A DNA stretch of 64,000 bases, from assembly GCF_002929555.1 (NCBI RefSeq), contig NZ_PJJP01000035.1, forward strand, positions 109,748 to 173,747, written 5' to 3'. This stretch comes from Cryobacterium sp. N22. GTDB lineage: Bacteria > Actinomycetota > Actinomycetes > Actinomycetales > Microbacteriaceae. Numbering within the stretch: position 1 is the first letter of the stretch; each line of letters begins with the position of its first letter. Shown here in pieces: positions 50,432 through 58,730 of this stretch. The translations under genes were made by a program, and so were the position numbers. The notes under the pieces were generated by a model, which had not been told where the DNA came from, searched no databases, and saw only the letters and a program-made list of their open reading frames with translations.

Positions 50432-51514
50432 ATGACCGGGTCCGCAGTTGTGGTTCCCCTGGCTCCCCGCCTGCAGCGGGATCGGTACCTGGTGCCCGAT
50501 GTGGCACGCGGCGTGGCCATCATGGCCATGCTCATCGCCCATGCCGGCCCCATCATGGTCGACCAGCCCGCGGCCACGGCGTTTTTGCAGGGCCAGCTGA
50601 ACGACGTGGCCTCCCCCTTGTTCGCCACCACGATGGGTGCCGCCGCGGCGATCGTGCTGGCGAAGGCCGGACCCAGCCCGGCGAACGTACGGACCGTGAT
50701 CCTGCAGAACGTCATCCGGGGTGCCATCCTGGTGCTGCTCGGCCTGTTGCTGGCCACCTGGGGCAGCTGGATCGCGATCGTGCTGTCCTTCCTGGGCATC
50801 GTGCTCGCCATTGGCACGCCTCTGGTGCTGCTGGGCACCCGCACGCTGATCGCCGTGCTGGCGGCGGTGCTGGTGTTCGGCGCACCGCTCAACAACCTGA
50901 TGCTGGCCGCCACCGGTCCGCTGATCACTGTGGGTGAGCGCACCCCGGCAAGCTTCCTCCTCGAGTGGCTGTTCCTCAGCCCGCACTACCGGGTGACCAA
51001 CCTGCTGCCGTGGTTCCTCTTCGGGGCGCTGCTGTTCCGCATCCGCTTCGGCGGCCGCCGCGCCGGCTGGATTCTGCTGGCGATCGCGGTGCCCGCCTGG
51101 TGGCTCGGCCCGCTGTGGCGCGGCGCCACCGGCGAGGAGTTCAGCCCGTCGGGCAGCTACCTCGACACCCTGCACGACGCCGGGCTGGTGCTCGGGGTGC
51201 TGGGCGTGATCATCCTGCTCGCATCGCTGCGGGGGCGGCGAACCGCGGCCGTGGTGCGTGCGGTGTTCCTGCCCTTCGAGGCGATCGGGTCGATCTCGCT
51301 GTCGCTGTACGTGTTCCAGGTGGCCGTGGTCGCGTGGATGTCCGACAACGGGATCAGCTTCGGCACCACCGATCCCGTCGCCTGGATCGTGCTCGTGCTC
51401 GGTGTGCCGCTCGTGGGGATTCTCTGGTGGCGATTCGTGGGCAAGGGCCCGATCGAGTGGCTGATCGGGGTGGTTACCGGGCGGTACCGGCTACGCGCTC
51501 AACCTCCCCGCTGA
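50432..51514 (+). CDS. DUF418-like polytopic membrane protein
   Basis: The 360-residue protein has about nine helices. It begins LVPDVARGVAIMAMLIAHAG, a D-x-x-RG motif of the DUF418/DUF1624 (heparan-acetyltransferase-like) proteins, and ends GPIEWLIGVVTGRYRL, the G-P-x-EW-x-x-R-x-x-T-Y-like end of DUF418. The fold suggests acyl transfer across the membrane, substrate unknown. GAGGTG precedes the ATG. Confidence 0.68.
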   Translation: MTGSAVVVPLAPRLQRDRYLVPDVARGVAIMAMLIAHAGPIMVDQPAATAFLQGQLNDVASPLFATTMGAAAAIVLAKAGPSPANVRTVILQNVIRGAILVLLGLLLATWGSWIAIVLSFLGIVLAIGTPLVLLGTRTLIAVLAAVLVFGAPLNNLMLAATGPLITVGERTPASFLLEWLFLSPHYRVTNLLPWFLFGALLFRIRFGGRRAGWILLAIAVPAWWLGPLWRGATGEEFSPSGSYLDTLHDAGLVLGVLGVIILLASLRGRRTAAVVRAVFLPFEAIGSISLSLYVFQVAVVAWMSDNGISFGTTDPVAWIVLVLGVPLVGILWWRFVGKGPIEWLIGVVTGRYRLRAQPPR

Positions 51515-51632
51515 TCGAGCCTGTCGAGATCCCGCGAGTCAACCGCGTTCGCGACAACACGTCACGAGGTCTCGACAAGCTCGACCAGCGGGAGGGGTCG
51601 CGACCCTTCCGTTGGTCGAGCTTGTCGAGACC
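51513..51632. repeat. Intergenic repeat cluster, family A, locus 3
   Basis: GATCGAGCCTGTCGAGATC (51513-51531), GGTCTCGACAAGCTCGACC (51568-51586) and GGTCGAGCTTGTCGAGACC (51614-51632) lie between convergent genes. The second and third are perfect reverse complements, forming a 19-bp stem with a 27-base loop. The first unit overlaps the DUF418-like stop codon. Confidence 0.78.
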
Positions 51633-51638
51633 AGGCGA

Positions 51639-52700
51639 CTAGGCGACCGACCAGCCCCCGTCGCTGGCCAGCACCTGGCCGTTGACGTTCACACCGTCGT
51701 CGCTGAGCAGGAAGGTGATCGACGCGGCGAGCGCATCCGCCTCGACGGCGTCGGTCAAGACGGCCATGCCGGCGCGCACCCGCTGGGCACCGAGCTCTGA
51801 CGCGAACTTCGCCTCGATGTTGGTGATGACGGGGCCGGGGGCCACCGCGTTCACCCGGATGCCGCTGGGCCCGTACATGTACGCGCTGCTCTTGGTCAGC
51901 CCCACGACCGCGTGCTTGGACGCCGTGTACGCCACCCCGGCCGCGGAGCCGCGGAGCGCCGCCTCGGAGGCCACGTTGACGATCGAGCCGGACTGGCGCT
52001 CGAGCATCCCGGGAACCACGGCGCGCATGAGCTTCATGCTGCCGTCCACGTTGATCGCGAACACCCGCTGCCAGACGGCGTCGGTCACCTCGTGCACCGG
52101 GGTCATGTCGTCCATGATGCCGGCGACGTTGGCGAGGGCATCGATCTGGCCGCCGGCGGCCTCGACGATCGCGGCGATGGCGGTGTCGTCGGTGATGTCC
52201 GCGACCACCGGCACGATGTCCGCGCCGGCGAACTCGGCCACGAAGTCGTCGAGGCGTTCCTGCGAGATGTCGACGGCGATCACCCGGCCACCCTCCCTGG
52301 CGACCCTGGAGGCGGTGGCCCGCCCGATGCCCGAGCCCGCTCCGGTCACGATGACGGTCTTGCCGGTGAACCGGCCGGCATCGATGCGCTCGACCCATTC
52401 CGGGCGCTCCACCGGCGCCGGGCCGGATGCGGCGGGCTCGGCGGGCGCCGGCGCATCCGTCGTGTCGGACACGGGAACGTCGCCGGCCTCGACCCGGCGC
52501 ACGAGTTCGTCGATCAGCTCGGGCGGGAAGGTGCCCTTGCTGAGCTTGACCAGGCGCTTGAGCGCGAGGCGGCGCACGGGCCTGAGCACGTCGGCGCTTT
52601 GGCCGGCCTGGGCGAGGAGGTCACGCAGGATCGGGCCGCCGGTCGGGTCGTCGAGCCAGGTGCCCACCGAGGAGTCTGCGGAGAGAGTGGTCTGAGTCAT
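51639..52700 (-). CDS. SDR oxidoreductase with N-terminal helical extension
   Basis: The 353-residue protein has a classical SDR domain from ~105: TGAGSGIGRA cofactor loop, DALANVAG (NAG variant), catalytic Ser in VNVASEAALRG and the Y-T-A-S-K pair in AYTASKHAVV. The first ~60 residues form a small Leu/Arg-rich helical region (WLDDPTGGPILRDLLAQAG... FPPELIDELVRR) with a Pro/Ala linker, unusual for SDRs. It vaguely recalls a module at the end of some actinobacterial GH3 enzymes; this is from memory. A perfect palindrome and a TetR gene lie on the other side of its promoter. Confidence 0.8.
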   Translation of the reverse strand: MTQTTLSADSSVGTWLDDPTGGPILRDLLAQAGQSADVLRPVRRLALKRLVKLSKGTFPPELIDELVRRVEAGDVPVSDTTDAPAPAEPAASGPAPVERPEWVERIDAGRFTGKTVIVTGAGSGIGRATASRVAREGGRVIAVDISQERLDDFVAEFAGADIVPVVADITDDTAIAAIVEAAGGQIDALANVAGIMDDMTPVHEVTDAVWQRVFAINVDGSMKLMRAVVPGMLERQSGSIVNVASEAALRGSAAGVAYTASKHAVVGLTKSSAYMYGPSGIRVNAVAPGPVITNIEAKFASELGAQRVRAGMAVLTDAVEADALAASITFLLSDDGVNVNGQVLASDGGWSVA

Positions 52701-52810
52701 GCGAGGGGTTCCTTTTCTTTGGGGATGAGCAGGGCGGTGCGGGCCGCGTCGGCGGCGGTGATGGCAAGTTAACGTCGCGATCCCAGTGGGCGCTCACGAC
52801 TTCCTCCTCG

Positions 52811-52832
52811 ATCCGGACAACGCTGTCCGGAT
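52811..52832. promoter_or_regulatory. TetR palindrome in the SDR-TetR region
   Basis: ATCCGGACA-N4-TGTCCGGAT is a perfect 22-bp palindrome, 14 bp before the TetR start and 111 bp from the divergent SDR start. It should let the TetR protein control both. Confidence 0.78.
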
Positions 52833-52845
52833 GTAACCTACCTCG

Positions 52846-53403
52846 GTGGCCACAAATTCCAAAGCGAACCGGGGACCGAGCGCCGGACCGGAAAACCGGC
52901 GTGCGCTCCTCGCCGCCGCGCGGGAGGTTTTTGCCGCCGACGGCTTCTCCGCGCCGCTGAGCGCCGTGGCCCGCCGGGCCGGTGTGGGCCAGGGCAGTCT
53001 CTACAGGCATTTCCCCGATCGAACCGCACTGGCGATCGCCATCTTCGACGAGAACCTCGCGCAACTCGAGACCTTCGTGGCCCGGCCGGAGAGCACCCTC
53101 GACGACCTGTTGGACCGGGTGATCGACCAGGCGCTCGCCTCGACGGCTCTCATCGATCTGGTGATGGCCGACGCCCACGATCCCCGCGCGGTGCACCTGG
53201 ACGAGCGGCTCAACGCCATCGTGGCGCGCCTCCTCGTGCGCGAGCAGACGGCCGGCCGGATCGGCGAGCACGTCGTCACCGCCGATGTGATCCTCGCGGT
53301 GTCGATGCTGGCCGGGGTGCTGGCCCGCAGCGATGCCGCCGACCGTCCGGCTGTGGCCCGGCGGGCCTGGGGGCTCTTCCACGCGGCGTTCACCCCGCGC
53401 TGA
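52846..53403 (+). CDS. TetR-family regulator, SDR-linked
   Basis: The 185-residue protein starts at GTG 52846 and has the helix-turn-helix APLSAVARRAGVGQGSLYRHFPDRTALAIAI. The C-terminal domain resembles the SbtR-like TetR group. It is divergent from the SDR gene with a perfect palindrome between. Confidence 0.82.
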   Translation: MATNSKANRGPSAGPENRRALLAAAREVFAADGFSAPLSAVARRAGVGQGSLYRHFPDRTALAIAIFDENLAQLETFVARPESTLDDLLDRVIDQALASTALIDLVMADAHDPRAVHLDERLNAIVARLLVREQTAGRIGEHVVTADVILAVSMLAGVLARSDAADRPAVARRAWGLFHAAFTPR

Positions 53404-53517
53404 GGCGCGAACGCCAGCGCACGGGAGGTGCCCCGGTGCGGACGACGGCCGCAAGGGGCTTGCGGGCGGCACCCCGCTTGCCTACGTTCGGTTGGGAGCG
53501 GGCAACGGAGGTGGGTT

Positions 53518-54210
53518 GTGACCGAGATCGTCGCGGCAGCCGTGCTGCTGATCGTGCTGCCGCTGGTCTTCAACGCCGCGTTCATCGGCCTCGCGATGAC
53601 CTTCGACTATCCCGACATCCTGCGCCGGCCCACCGCCGAGGTGCTCGAGCGGTTCCGCCGCGGCGGCCCCCGGCTGGTGCTGCTCTGGTGGGTGTTCGCC
53701 ATGACGGCGGTCCTCCTCGCGCTGCTGGCCGGGCTGCTGCCGTTCGCGTTGCTCGGCGCCGAGTCCACCCTGCTGTCCGTCGGTTCGCTCGTGGGGGTGC
53801 TGGCGGCGCTCGTGCAGTTCCTGGGCCTGATCCGCTGGCCGTTCCTGGTGCCGTACCTCGCCAGGGCAGAGGCCGAGGCGGATGCGTCGCCCGCGCGCAA
53901 AGAGTCCATCGACGTGGTCTTCCAGGCCTTCAACCGCTACCTCGGTGTGGCGGTCGGTGAACACCTGGGGCTGCTGTTCACCGGCGCCTGGAGCATTCTC
54001 GTCGGCGTCTCGATCACCCAGACCTATCTCCTGCCGGACTGGCTGGGCATCGTGGGCATCGTGGCCGGAGCGGTGCTCGTGCTGTGCTCCTTCGAGTTCG
54101 TGGGACCGTTCGAGCGCGCCGGGTGGGCGCTGGCGGCCCACCTCACCCCGGTCGCGTACGTGGTGTGGTCGCTGTGGCTGGTGGCCACCGGGGTGTTCCT
54201 GCTCCTATGA
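53518..54210 (+). CDS. DUF4386-like membrane protein
   Basis: The 230-residue protein has six helices and an AAFIGLAMTFDYPDILRRP segment typical of DUF4386. It starts at GTG 53518 with GGAGG six bases upstream; the frame is open earlier but lacks a site. Function unknown. It stands alone. Confidence 0.68.
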   Translation: MTEIVAAAVLLIVLPLVFNAAFIGLAMTFDYPDILRRPTAEVLERFRRGGPRLVLLWWVFAMTAVLLALLAGLLPFALLGAESTLLSVGSLVGVLAALVQFLGLIRWPFLVPYLARAEAEADASPARKESIDVVFQAFNRYLGVAVGEHLGLLFTGAWSILVGVSITQTYLLPDWLGIVGIVAGAVLVLCSFEFVGPFERAGWALAAHLTPVAYVVWSLWLVATGVFLLL

Positions 54211-54341
54211 GCCGCGACCTGCCCCGCTGCGGACGACATGCCCCGCCGTGGCAGGGCAGTTCGTCCGCGGGTGGGCAACTCGGCGCCCCGGCGGCATACT
54301 GACGGCACCGGATGTCTGTGACACCTGCGGAAGGAACCCCC

Positions 54342-55157
54342 GTGAGCTTCTGGATCTGTGCCACCTGCGGCGTCGAGCACGCCGAGAACACCGGCGTCTG
54401 CGCCATCTGCGCCGATGAACGCCAGTGGGTGCCGGCCACCGGCCAGCGGTGGACCACGCTCCCCGACCTGCACGAGGCGGGGTACCGGGCCGACCTCCTC
54501 GAACTGGAGCCCGACCTGTTCGGCATCGAGAGCACCCCGGCCGTGGGCATCGGCCAGCAGGCCAAGCTGCTCTGCACCCCCACGGGCAGCGTGCTCTGGG
54601 ACCCGATCGGCTTCGTGGACGACGACATCGCCAGCCGGGTGCTCGAACGCGGGCCGGTGCGCGCGATCGTGGCCAGCCATCCGCATATGTTCGGCGTGCA
54701 GGTGGAGTGGAGTCGGGCGCTCGGCGGCGTGCCGGTGCTGGTGGCCGAGGCCGACCTGGCCTGGCTGGCCCGGCCCGACCCGGTGATCCGGACGTGGTCG
54801 AGCCGGGTGCGTCTGCTGCCCGGAGTCACGCTGATGCAGGTGGGCGGTCACTTCCCCGGCAGCGGGGTGCTGCACTGGACGGCCGGTGCGGCGGGGCGGG
54901 GCGTGCTGCTCAGCGGCGACACCGTGTTCGCCAACCCCGACCGCACGTCGGTGAGTTTCATGCGCAGCTACCCCAACCGGCTGCCGCTGTCGGGTCCGGT
55001 GGTGGAGCGGATCGCCCGCACCCTGGAGGGCTTCGACTTCGACCGGCTGTACGGCAACTTCGACAACGTGATCGCGGCGGATGCCCGTGACGTCGTGCGC
55101 CGGTCGGCCGATCGACATTGGGGCTGGGTGCGCGGCGACTTCGACGACCTCACCTGA
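54342..55157 (+). CDS. Zinc-ribbon metallo-beta-lactamase-fold-like hydrolase
   Basis: The 271-residue protein begins with a small zinc ribbon (CATCGVEHAENTGVCAICADERQWV) followed by an MBL-like domain: SHPHMFGVQVEW in place of HxHxDH, QVGGHFPGSG and LLSGDTVF. The weakened HxHxDH (S-H-P-H-M) means metal binding may be altered. GTG 54342 has AAGGA six bases upstream; ATG 54312 is the alternative. Its substrate is unknown. Confidence 0.7.
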   Translation: MSFWICATCGVEHAENTGVCAICADERQWVPATGQRWTTLPDLHEAGYRADLLELEPDLFGIESTPAVGIGQQAKLLCTPTGSVLWDPIGFVDDDIASRVLERGPVRAIVASHPHMFGVQVEWSRALGGVPVLVAEADLAWLARPDPVIRTWSSRVRLLPGVTLMQVGGHFPGSGVLHWTAGAAGRGVLLSGDTVFANPDRTSVSFMRSYPNRLPLSGPVVERIARTLEGFDFDRLYGNFDNVIAADARDVVRRSADRHWGWVRGDFDDLT

Positions 55158-55181
55158 GGCGCGCGGCGCCGAGTTTGCTGG

Positions 55182-55502
55182 TCAGTCGGGTCGCGGGGTC
55201 TGCTCGGGCGGTTCGGGGAGGATGCGCAGGCCCGCCGGGGTGTTCGCCACCTGCACGAGCTCGTCGATCCAGGTGCGGTTGAGGGAAGGCTCGCGCTTGC
55301 CGGAGAACTCGAAATCGAGGGGTACCGCGGGGTTCAGCCAGATGGAGCTGTGGCCGCTGCCCGAGTCCTTCGACCTTTCCCAGGAGAATGCGAAACTTTC
55401 GCCGCGGCGCAACTTGGCCACGATCACGACCTTGAGATGCGCGAGTGTGCGGTCGTCGATCTCTACCGAGATCGCCGGCGTCCCGTAGATGAACTTGCCC
55501 AT
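55182..55502 (-). CDS. DUF7882-like small protein
   Basis: The 106-residue protein reads MGKFIYGTPAISVEIDDRTLAHL... LRRGESFAFSWE... SSIWLNPAVPLDFEF and closely follows a small family I know from Microbacteriaceae, often mislabelled as ATP-dependent DNA ligase. Nothing in it looks like a ligase (no KxDG). ATG 55502 is five bases after GAGGA. Function unknown. Confidence 0.7.
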   Translation of the reverse strand: MGKFIYGTPAISVEIDDRTLAHLKVVIVAKLRRGESFAFSWERSKDSGSGHSSIWLNPAVPLDFEFSGKREPSLNRTWIDELVQVANTPAGLRILPEPPEQTPRPD

Positions 55503-55622
55503 CACATTCCTCGTTTTGACTGGAGGGCCCGCACGATCCGAGTACCGGCGCGGCCCGGTGTCTCACGACGGAGTGTAGGCCGAGGCGGCCGCGCTGGCTA
55601 CGACACGCGGCTCCGCCCGGCC

Positions 55623-56003
55623 TCAACGGTCGAACAGCCCGTCGGTGCCCTGGTCGATTTCCTCGACCGCCCTGTTGAAGTCGGCCGCGTGCGCCTCGGC
55701 CTCTGCCTCGGTCTCGGCCGATGGCTCCTTCACCGCGAGGATGTGGCTGGGCGGGAATATTGGCAGGGGAAAGAGCGCGATCTCGCCCGCGAGCGTGTCC
55801 TCCGCGACATCCGCCACATCGAGTTCGGTGGCCGGTCCGAGCACGAGAGTGTGCGTGCGGGTGCTGCCGTCGGGTTCGAGCACCTGGATGTCCACCGCGA
55901 TGCTCTCCTCACCCTGGGAGTGCGCGGTGACGTAGTCGAGCAAGGCCTCCGCGACGTCGTCGCCGGTAAGGATCGTGCCGCCGGCGTAGGTGATGAGCTT
56001 CAT
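55623..56003 (-). CDS. Uncharacterised acidic small protein
   Basis: The 126-residue protein begins MKLITYAGGTILTGDDVAEALLDYV and contains an LPLPIFPPSHILAV strand and a Glu/Ala-rich helix. It is soluble and acidic. Its start resembles that of the neighbouring DUF7882-like protein in style (small beta strand, GGT-I-TG), but I cannot assign a family. Confidence 0.6.
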   Translation of the reverse strand: MKLITYAGGTILTGDDVAEALLDYVTAHSQGEESIAVDIQVLEPDGSTRTHTLVLGPATELDVADVAEDTLAGEIALFPLPIFPPSHILAVKEPSAETEAEAEAHAADFNRAVEEIDQGTDGLFDR

Positions 56004-56059
56004 GCCACCGACGATAACCGCGCGGCCGGGTCTTGGGAATGACCGCGGCCACACGAACG

Positions 56060-56992
56060 CTACGCGACGAGCGCCTGCACGGCGGCCGATCCGGCAGGCA
56101 GCACCATGTCGATCCTGGCCGCGCCCAGGTGGAGGGTGACAACGGAGGCGCCCGGGTAGGTCGGGTGCGGCACCAGCCCGATCTCATCGATCGCGGCCAG
56201 CGGAATTGTCGTGTGCGCGCAGGACAGGTCGGGGGTGTTTCCACGCACCAACCAGCCCTTGCGGCCGATTATGTGCAGCTCACGCTCGGTGCGGCAGAGC
56301 ACCGCTCCGTGCAGGGTCATCGGATAGATGGCGTGCGCGACCCGACTGACCAGGCCGCCGTTGGGCGGCAGGACTTCACGGCCGTGGGCAGCGAGCAGGG
56401 TGGCCCCGAACTCGTGGCGCATCACGTCGAAGTAGGAGGTGACCAGGCCCACATCTTCCTTGCCCAGGTCGAGCAGATCGAGGTCGGCCGGCGCGGCATC
56501 CGCCTCGGGGAGCGTCACGGTCAGCGTGGGCCGCAGCGCCGCCAGCGAGAGTTCGCTCAGCACGTCGATGAGGTGGGTGATCACCTGTTCAGACGACCCG
56601 TTGTACGGCACGGTGAGGGTCTCGCCAGTGCGGGCCAGGATGTCGATGCGGCCGTCGACCAGGTCGACGGTGTCGGTGACCGCGACGACATCGCCGTAGC
56701 CGAGGGTGCGCTCGGTGTAGCCGAGGGCGCTCCCGCCGGTGTCGGGGTCCGCGCGGCTCAACACGACAAGTGTGTCAGGGGCCACGATGATCAGGTGGTC
56801 GTAGAGGTCCATCGTGGGCTGTGCGTCGCGGCGGCTGATGTTGCGGGGAACTTTGAGCACGAGCTGGCTGGTGGCGAAATCCACCGGATAGTCCCGGTAC
56901 AGGCCGGGGAGCTCTGTGGCGTCGTGTACCCGGTCCACCCAGGGGCCGAAGGCATCGAATTCCGCCGATCGTGTTACATCCGTCGAACTCAC
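56060..56992 (-). CDS. Uncharacterised protein with PH-like segments
   Basis: The 310-residue soluble protein has two similar-looking beta-rich parts: DHLIIVAPDTLVVLSRAD...YGDVVAVTDTVDLVDGRIDI and GAVLCRTERELHIIGRKGWL...IPLAAIDEIGLVPHP. That pattern (strand, strand, then a regulation-like strand) recalls bacterial PH-like domains. No catalytic motif is visible. A 414-bp gap with DnaA-box-like sites lies behind its start. Confidence 0.55.
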   Translation of the reverse strand: MSSTDVTRSAEFDAFGPWVDRVHDATELPGLYRDYPVDFATSQLVLKVPRNISRRDAQPTMDLYDHLIIVAPDTLVVLSRADPDTGGSALGYTERTLGYGDVVAVTDTVDLVDGRIDILARTGETLTVPYNGSSEQVITHLIDVLSELSLAALRPTLTVTLPEADAAPADLDLLDLGKEDVGLVTSYFDVMRHEFGATLLAAHGREVLPPNGGLVSRVAHAIYPMTLHGAVLCRTERELHIIGRKGWLVRGNTPDLSCAHTTIPLAAIDEIGLVPHPTYPGASVVTLHLGAARIDMVLPAGSAAVQALVA

Positions 56993-57228
56993 TGGCCGCT
57001 TTCCGGGGCTCCGCGCCGGTGCGTGCCCCCCGCGGCCACAGTGCCGCTTTGGATCAGGCTAGACCTTCTGCGCCTCCATCCGTGACCACAGATTTCCGGG
57101 CCACTCGCGGGCCGCGCGCCAGCCGCGCTGAGGCGAATCCGCCTTCGAGACTGCTAGCACGAGCTCGGCGCTGGTTCGACATCGCCGCGCCGGATCATTC
57201 CAGAGAAGTGCACAGCTCTCTCCCCAGC

Positions 57229-57304
57229 TTTTCCACAGCCCAATCCACAGCCTTGGCGCGGTGATTCCGGGGTTTTCCACACCCTGTCCACAGGGTTATC
57301 CACA
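57229..57304 (+). other. Cluster of five DnaA-box-like 9-mers
   Basis: TTTTCCACA (57229), CAATCCACA (57241), TTTTCCACA (57273), CTGTCCACA (57284) and the consensus TTATCCACA (57296) lie in one orientation within 76 bp, with steps of 12, 32, 11 and 12. The region from 56993 to 57228 before it holds nothing I recognise. No dnaA or dnaN is near, so it is not the usual oriC, but it may titrate DnaA or tie the SRPBCC gene to replication. Confidence 0.6.
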
Positions 57305-57406
57305 GGTGTGTATGGGAAAACATATTCGAACAATTGGCTGCCCTCGGTGTTCGGGCCCGCGTGCCGAGCCCTAGGAGCACGACGCGGCCGGAGCTACACT
57401 CACCGC

Positions 57407-58384
57407 ATGGAGACGCAGCATTTCTCAATCCTGGTGAATGCGCCGGCCGCCGTCGTCTGGCAGACGATGTTCGACGCTTCCACCTACAGGCAGTGGACGA
57501 GCGTGTTCAACCCGGACTCGTACTTCGAGGGCACCTGGTTGCCCGGCAGCGAGATCCGGTTTCTCGGCAGCAATCCCGACGGTGAAATGAACGGCCTCAA
57601 CGGCATGTTCGGGGTGATCACCGAACACCGTCCGTACGAGTTCGTTCTGATCGAGTACCAGGGTCAGATCGTGAACGACGTCGATGACACCACCAGCCGT
57701 GAGGCCCGGCAGCTGATCGGCGCGCGGGAGGCCTACTCCTTCAGCGAGACCGACGGGACGACGACGGTGACGATCGACGTGGACACCGCGGACACCTACG
57801 CCGAACTGTTCGGTGAGCTGTGGCCGAAGGGACTGGCCAAGCTCAAGGGCCTCGCCGAGGCCGCCGGGGCGCAGCAACGGGACCGGAGCTACACTCCCCC
57901 CATGGAAACCATGCATTTTTCAACGCAGATCAATGCCCCGGCCGAGATCGTCTGGGAGACGATGCTCGACGATGCCACCTACCGGCAGTGGACCAGCGTA
58001 TTCAATCCGGGGTCGTACTTCCTCGGCAGCTGGTTGCCCGGCAGCGAGATCCGGTTTTTCGGCAACGACGAGGACGGCAAGATGGGCGGCATGGTCGGGG
58101 TGATCGTCGAGCACCGGCCGCACGAGTTCCTCTCGATCGAGTACCGCGGGCAGATCGTCAACGGCATCGAGGACACCACCAGCGACGACGCCAAGCGGCT
58201 GATCGGCACCCACGAGAACTACACGTTCGCCGAGACCGACGGGGTGACCACCCTGACGGTGGATGTGGACGTGGACGATGAGTGGGCGGGCATGTTCGGT
58301 GAACAGTGGCCCCTGAGCCTCGAGAAGCTCACCCAGCTCGCCGAGGCCGAGGTGGCCACTCGCGGTCAGCATCCGGCCGACTAG
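57407..58384 (+). CDS. Tandem SRPBCC (AHSA1-like) double-domain protein
   Basis: The 325-residue protein consists of two copies (~residues 1-155 and 166-325) of an SRPBCC/AHSA1-like domain: NAPAAVVWQTMFDASTYRQWTSVFNP... and NAPAEIVWETMLDDATYRQWTSVFNP.... The copies are exactly 495 bp apart at their starts, and the linker between them is translated from what looks like a copied upstream region (TACACT box and leader). The domains bind hydrophobic ligands; function unknown. Two ATGs are equally good: 57407 for the full protein and 57902 for a single-domain one. A TACACT box six bases before each suggests leaderless starts. Confidence 0.82.
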   Translation: METQHFSILVNAPAAVVWQTMFDASTYRQWTSVFNPDSYFEGTWLPGSEIRFLGSNPDGEMNGLNGMFGVITEHRPYEFVLIEYQGQIVNDVDDTTSREARQLIGAREAYSFSETDGTTTVTIDVDTADTYAELFGELWPKGLAKLKGLAEAAGAQQRDRSYTPPMETMHFSTQINAPAEIVWETMLDDATYRQWTSVFNPGSYFLGSWLPGSEIRFFGNDEDGKMGGMVGVIVEHRPHEFLSIEYRGQIVNGIEDTTSDDAKRLIGTHENYTFAETDGVTTLTVDVDVDDEWAGMFGEQWPLSLEKLTQLAEAEVATRGQHPAD

Positions 58385-58403
58385 TCGGACTGATTCGTGA
58401 AGC

Positions 58404-58730
58404 TCAGTGTGCCGGAGCGCCGAGCTCGATGACGAACACTCCGACGGCGATGAGCACGATGCCGGCGATCATCCGCCACGTCAATCGTTCGTTGAACAAG
58501 AAGTGCGCACCGACCGCGGTCAGCGCCACTCCGGATGCGGCCCAGATGCCGTAGGCGATCCCCACCGGCATGCCGTTCGCCAGCGCCGCGGTGAGGAACG
58601 AGAACGCTGTGATGTAGAGGACCGTTACGGGAGCGATCCAGCGTTTCTTTCGCAGCCCCTCGGATGCGCGCAGGGACATCGTCGCGCCGACTTCCGTGAC
58701 GATCGCACCCACCAGGAAGAGCCAGGTCAT
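58404..58730 (-). CDS. SMR-family efflux subunit, copy B
   Basis: The 108-residue protein has four helices and the SMR core: conserved Glu13 in IVTEVGATMSLRASEG and the YGIWAASGVALTAVGAHFLFNE block. Partner of the preceding SMR gene, with which it probably forms a hetero-dimeric drug/proton exchanger. The two overlap by four bases. Confidence 0.85.
   Translation of the reverse strand: MTWLFLVGAIVTEVGATMSLRASEGLRKKRWIAPVTVLYITAFSFLTAALANGMPVGIAYGIWAASGVALTAVGAHFLFNERLTWRMIAGIVLIAVGVFVIELGAPAH

Noticed and set aside
57229..57304. Chromosomal origin of replication
   Set aside because: There is no dnaA, dnaN or rpmH nearby and no clear AT-rich unwinding region; only the box cluster is reported.
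57059..57428. Two short minus-strand frames in the 57.1-57.4 kb gap
   Set aside because: They lack ribosome sites and similarity to any fold I know, and cover the DnaA-box cluster.
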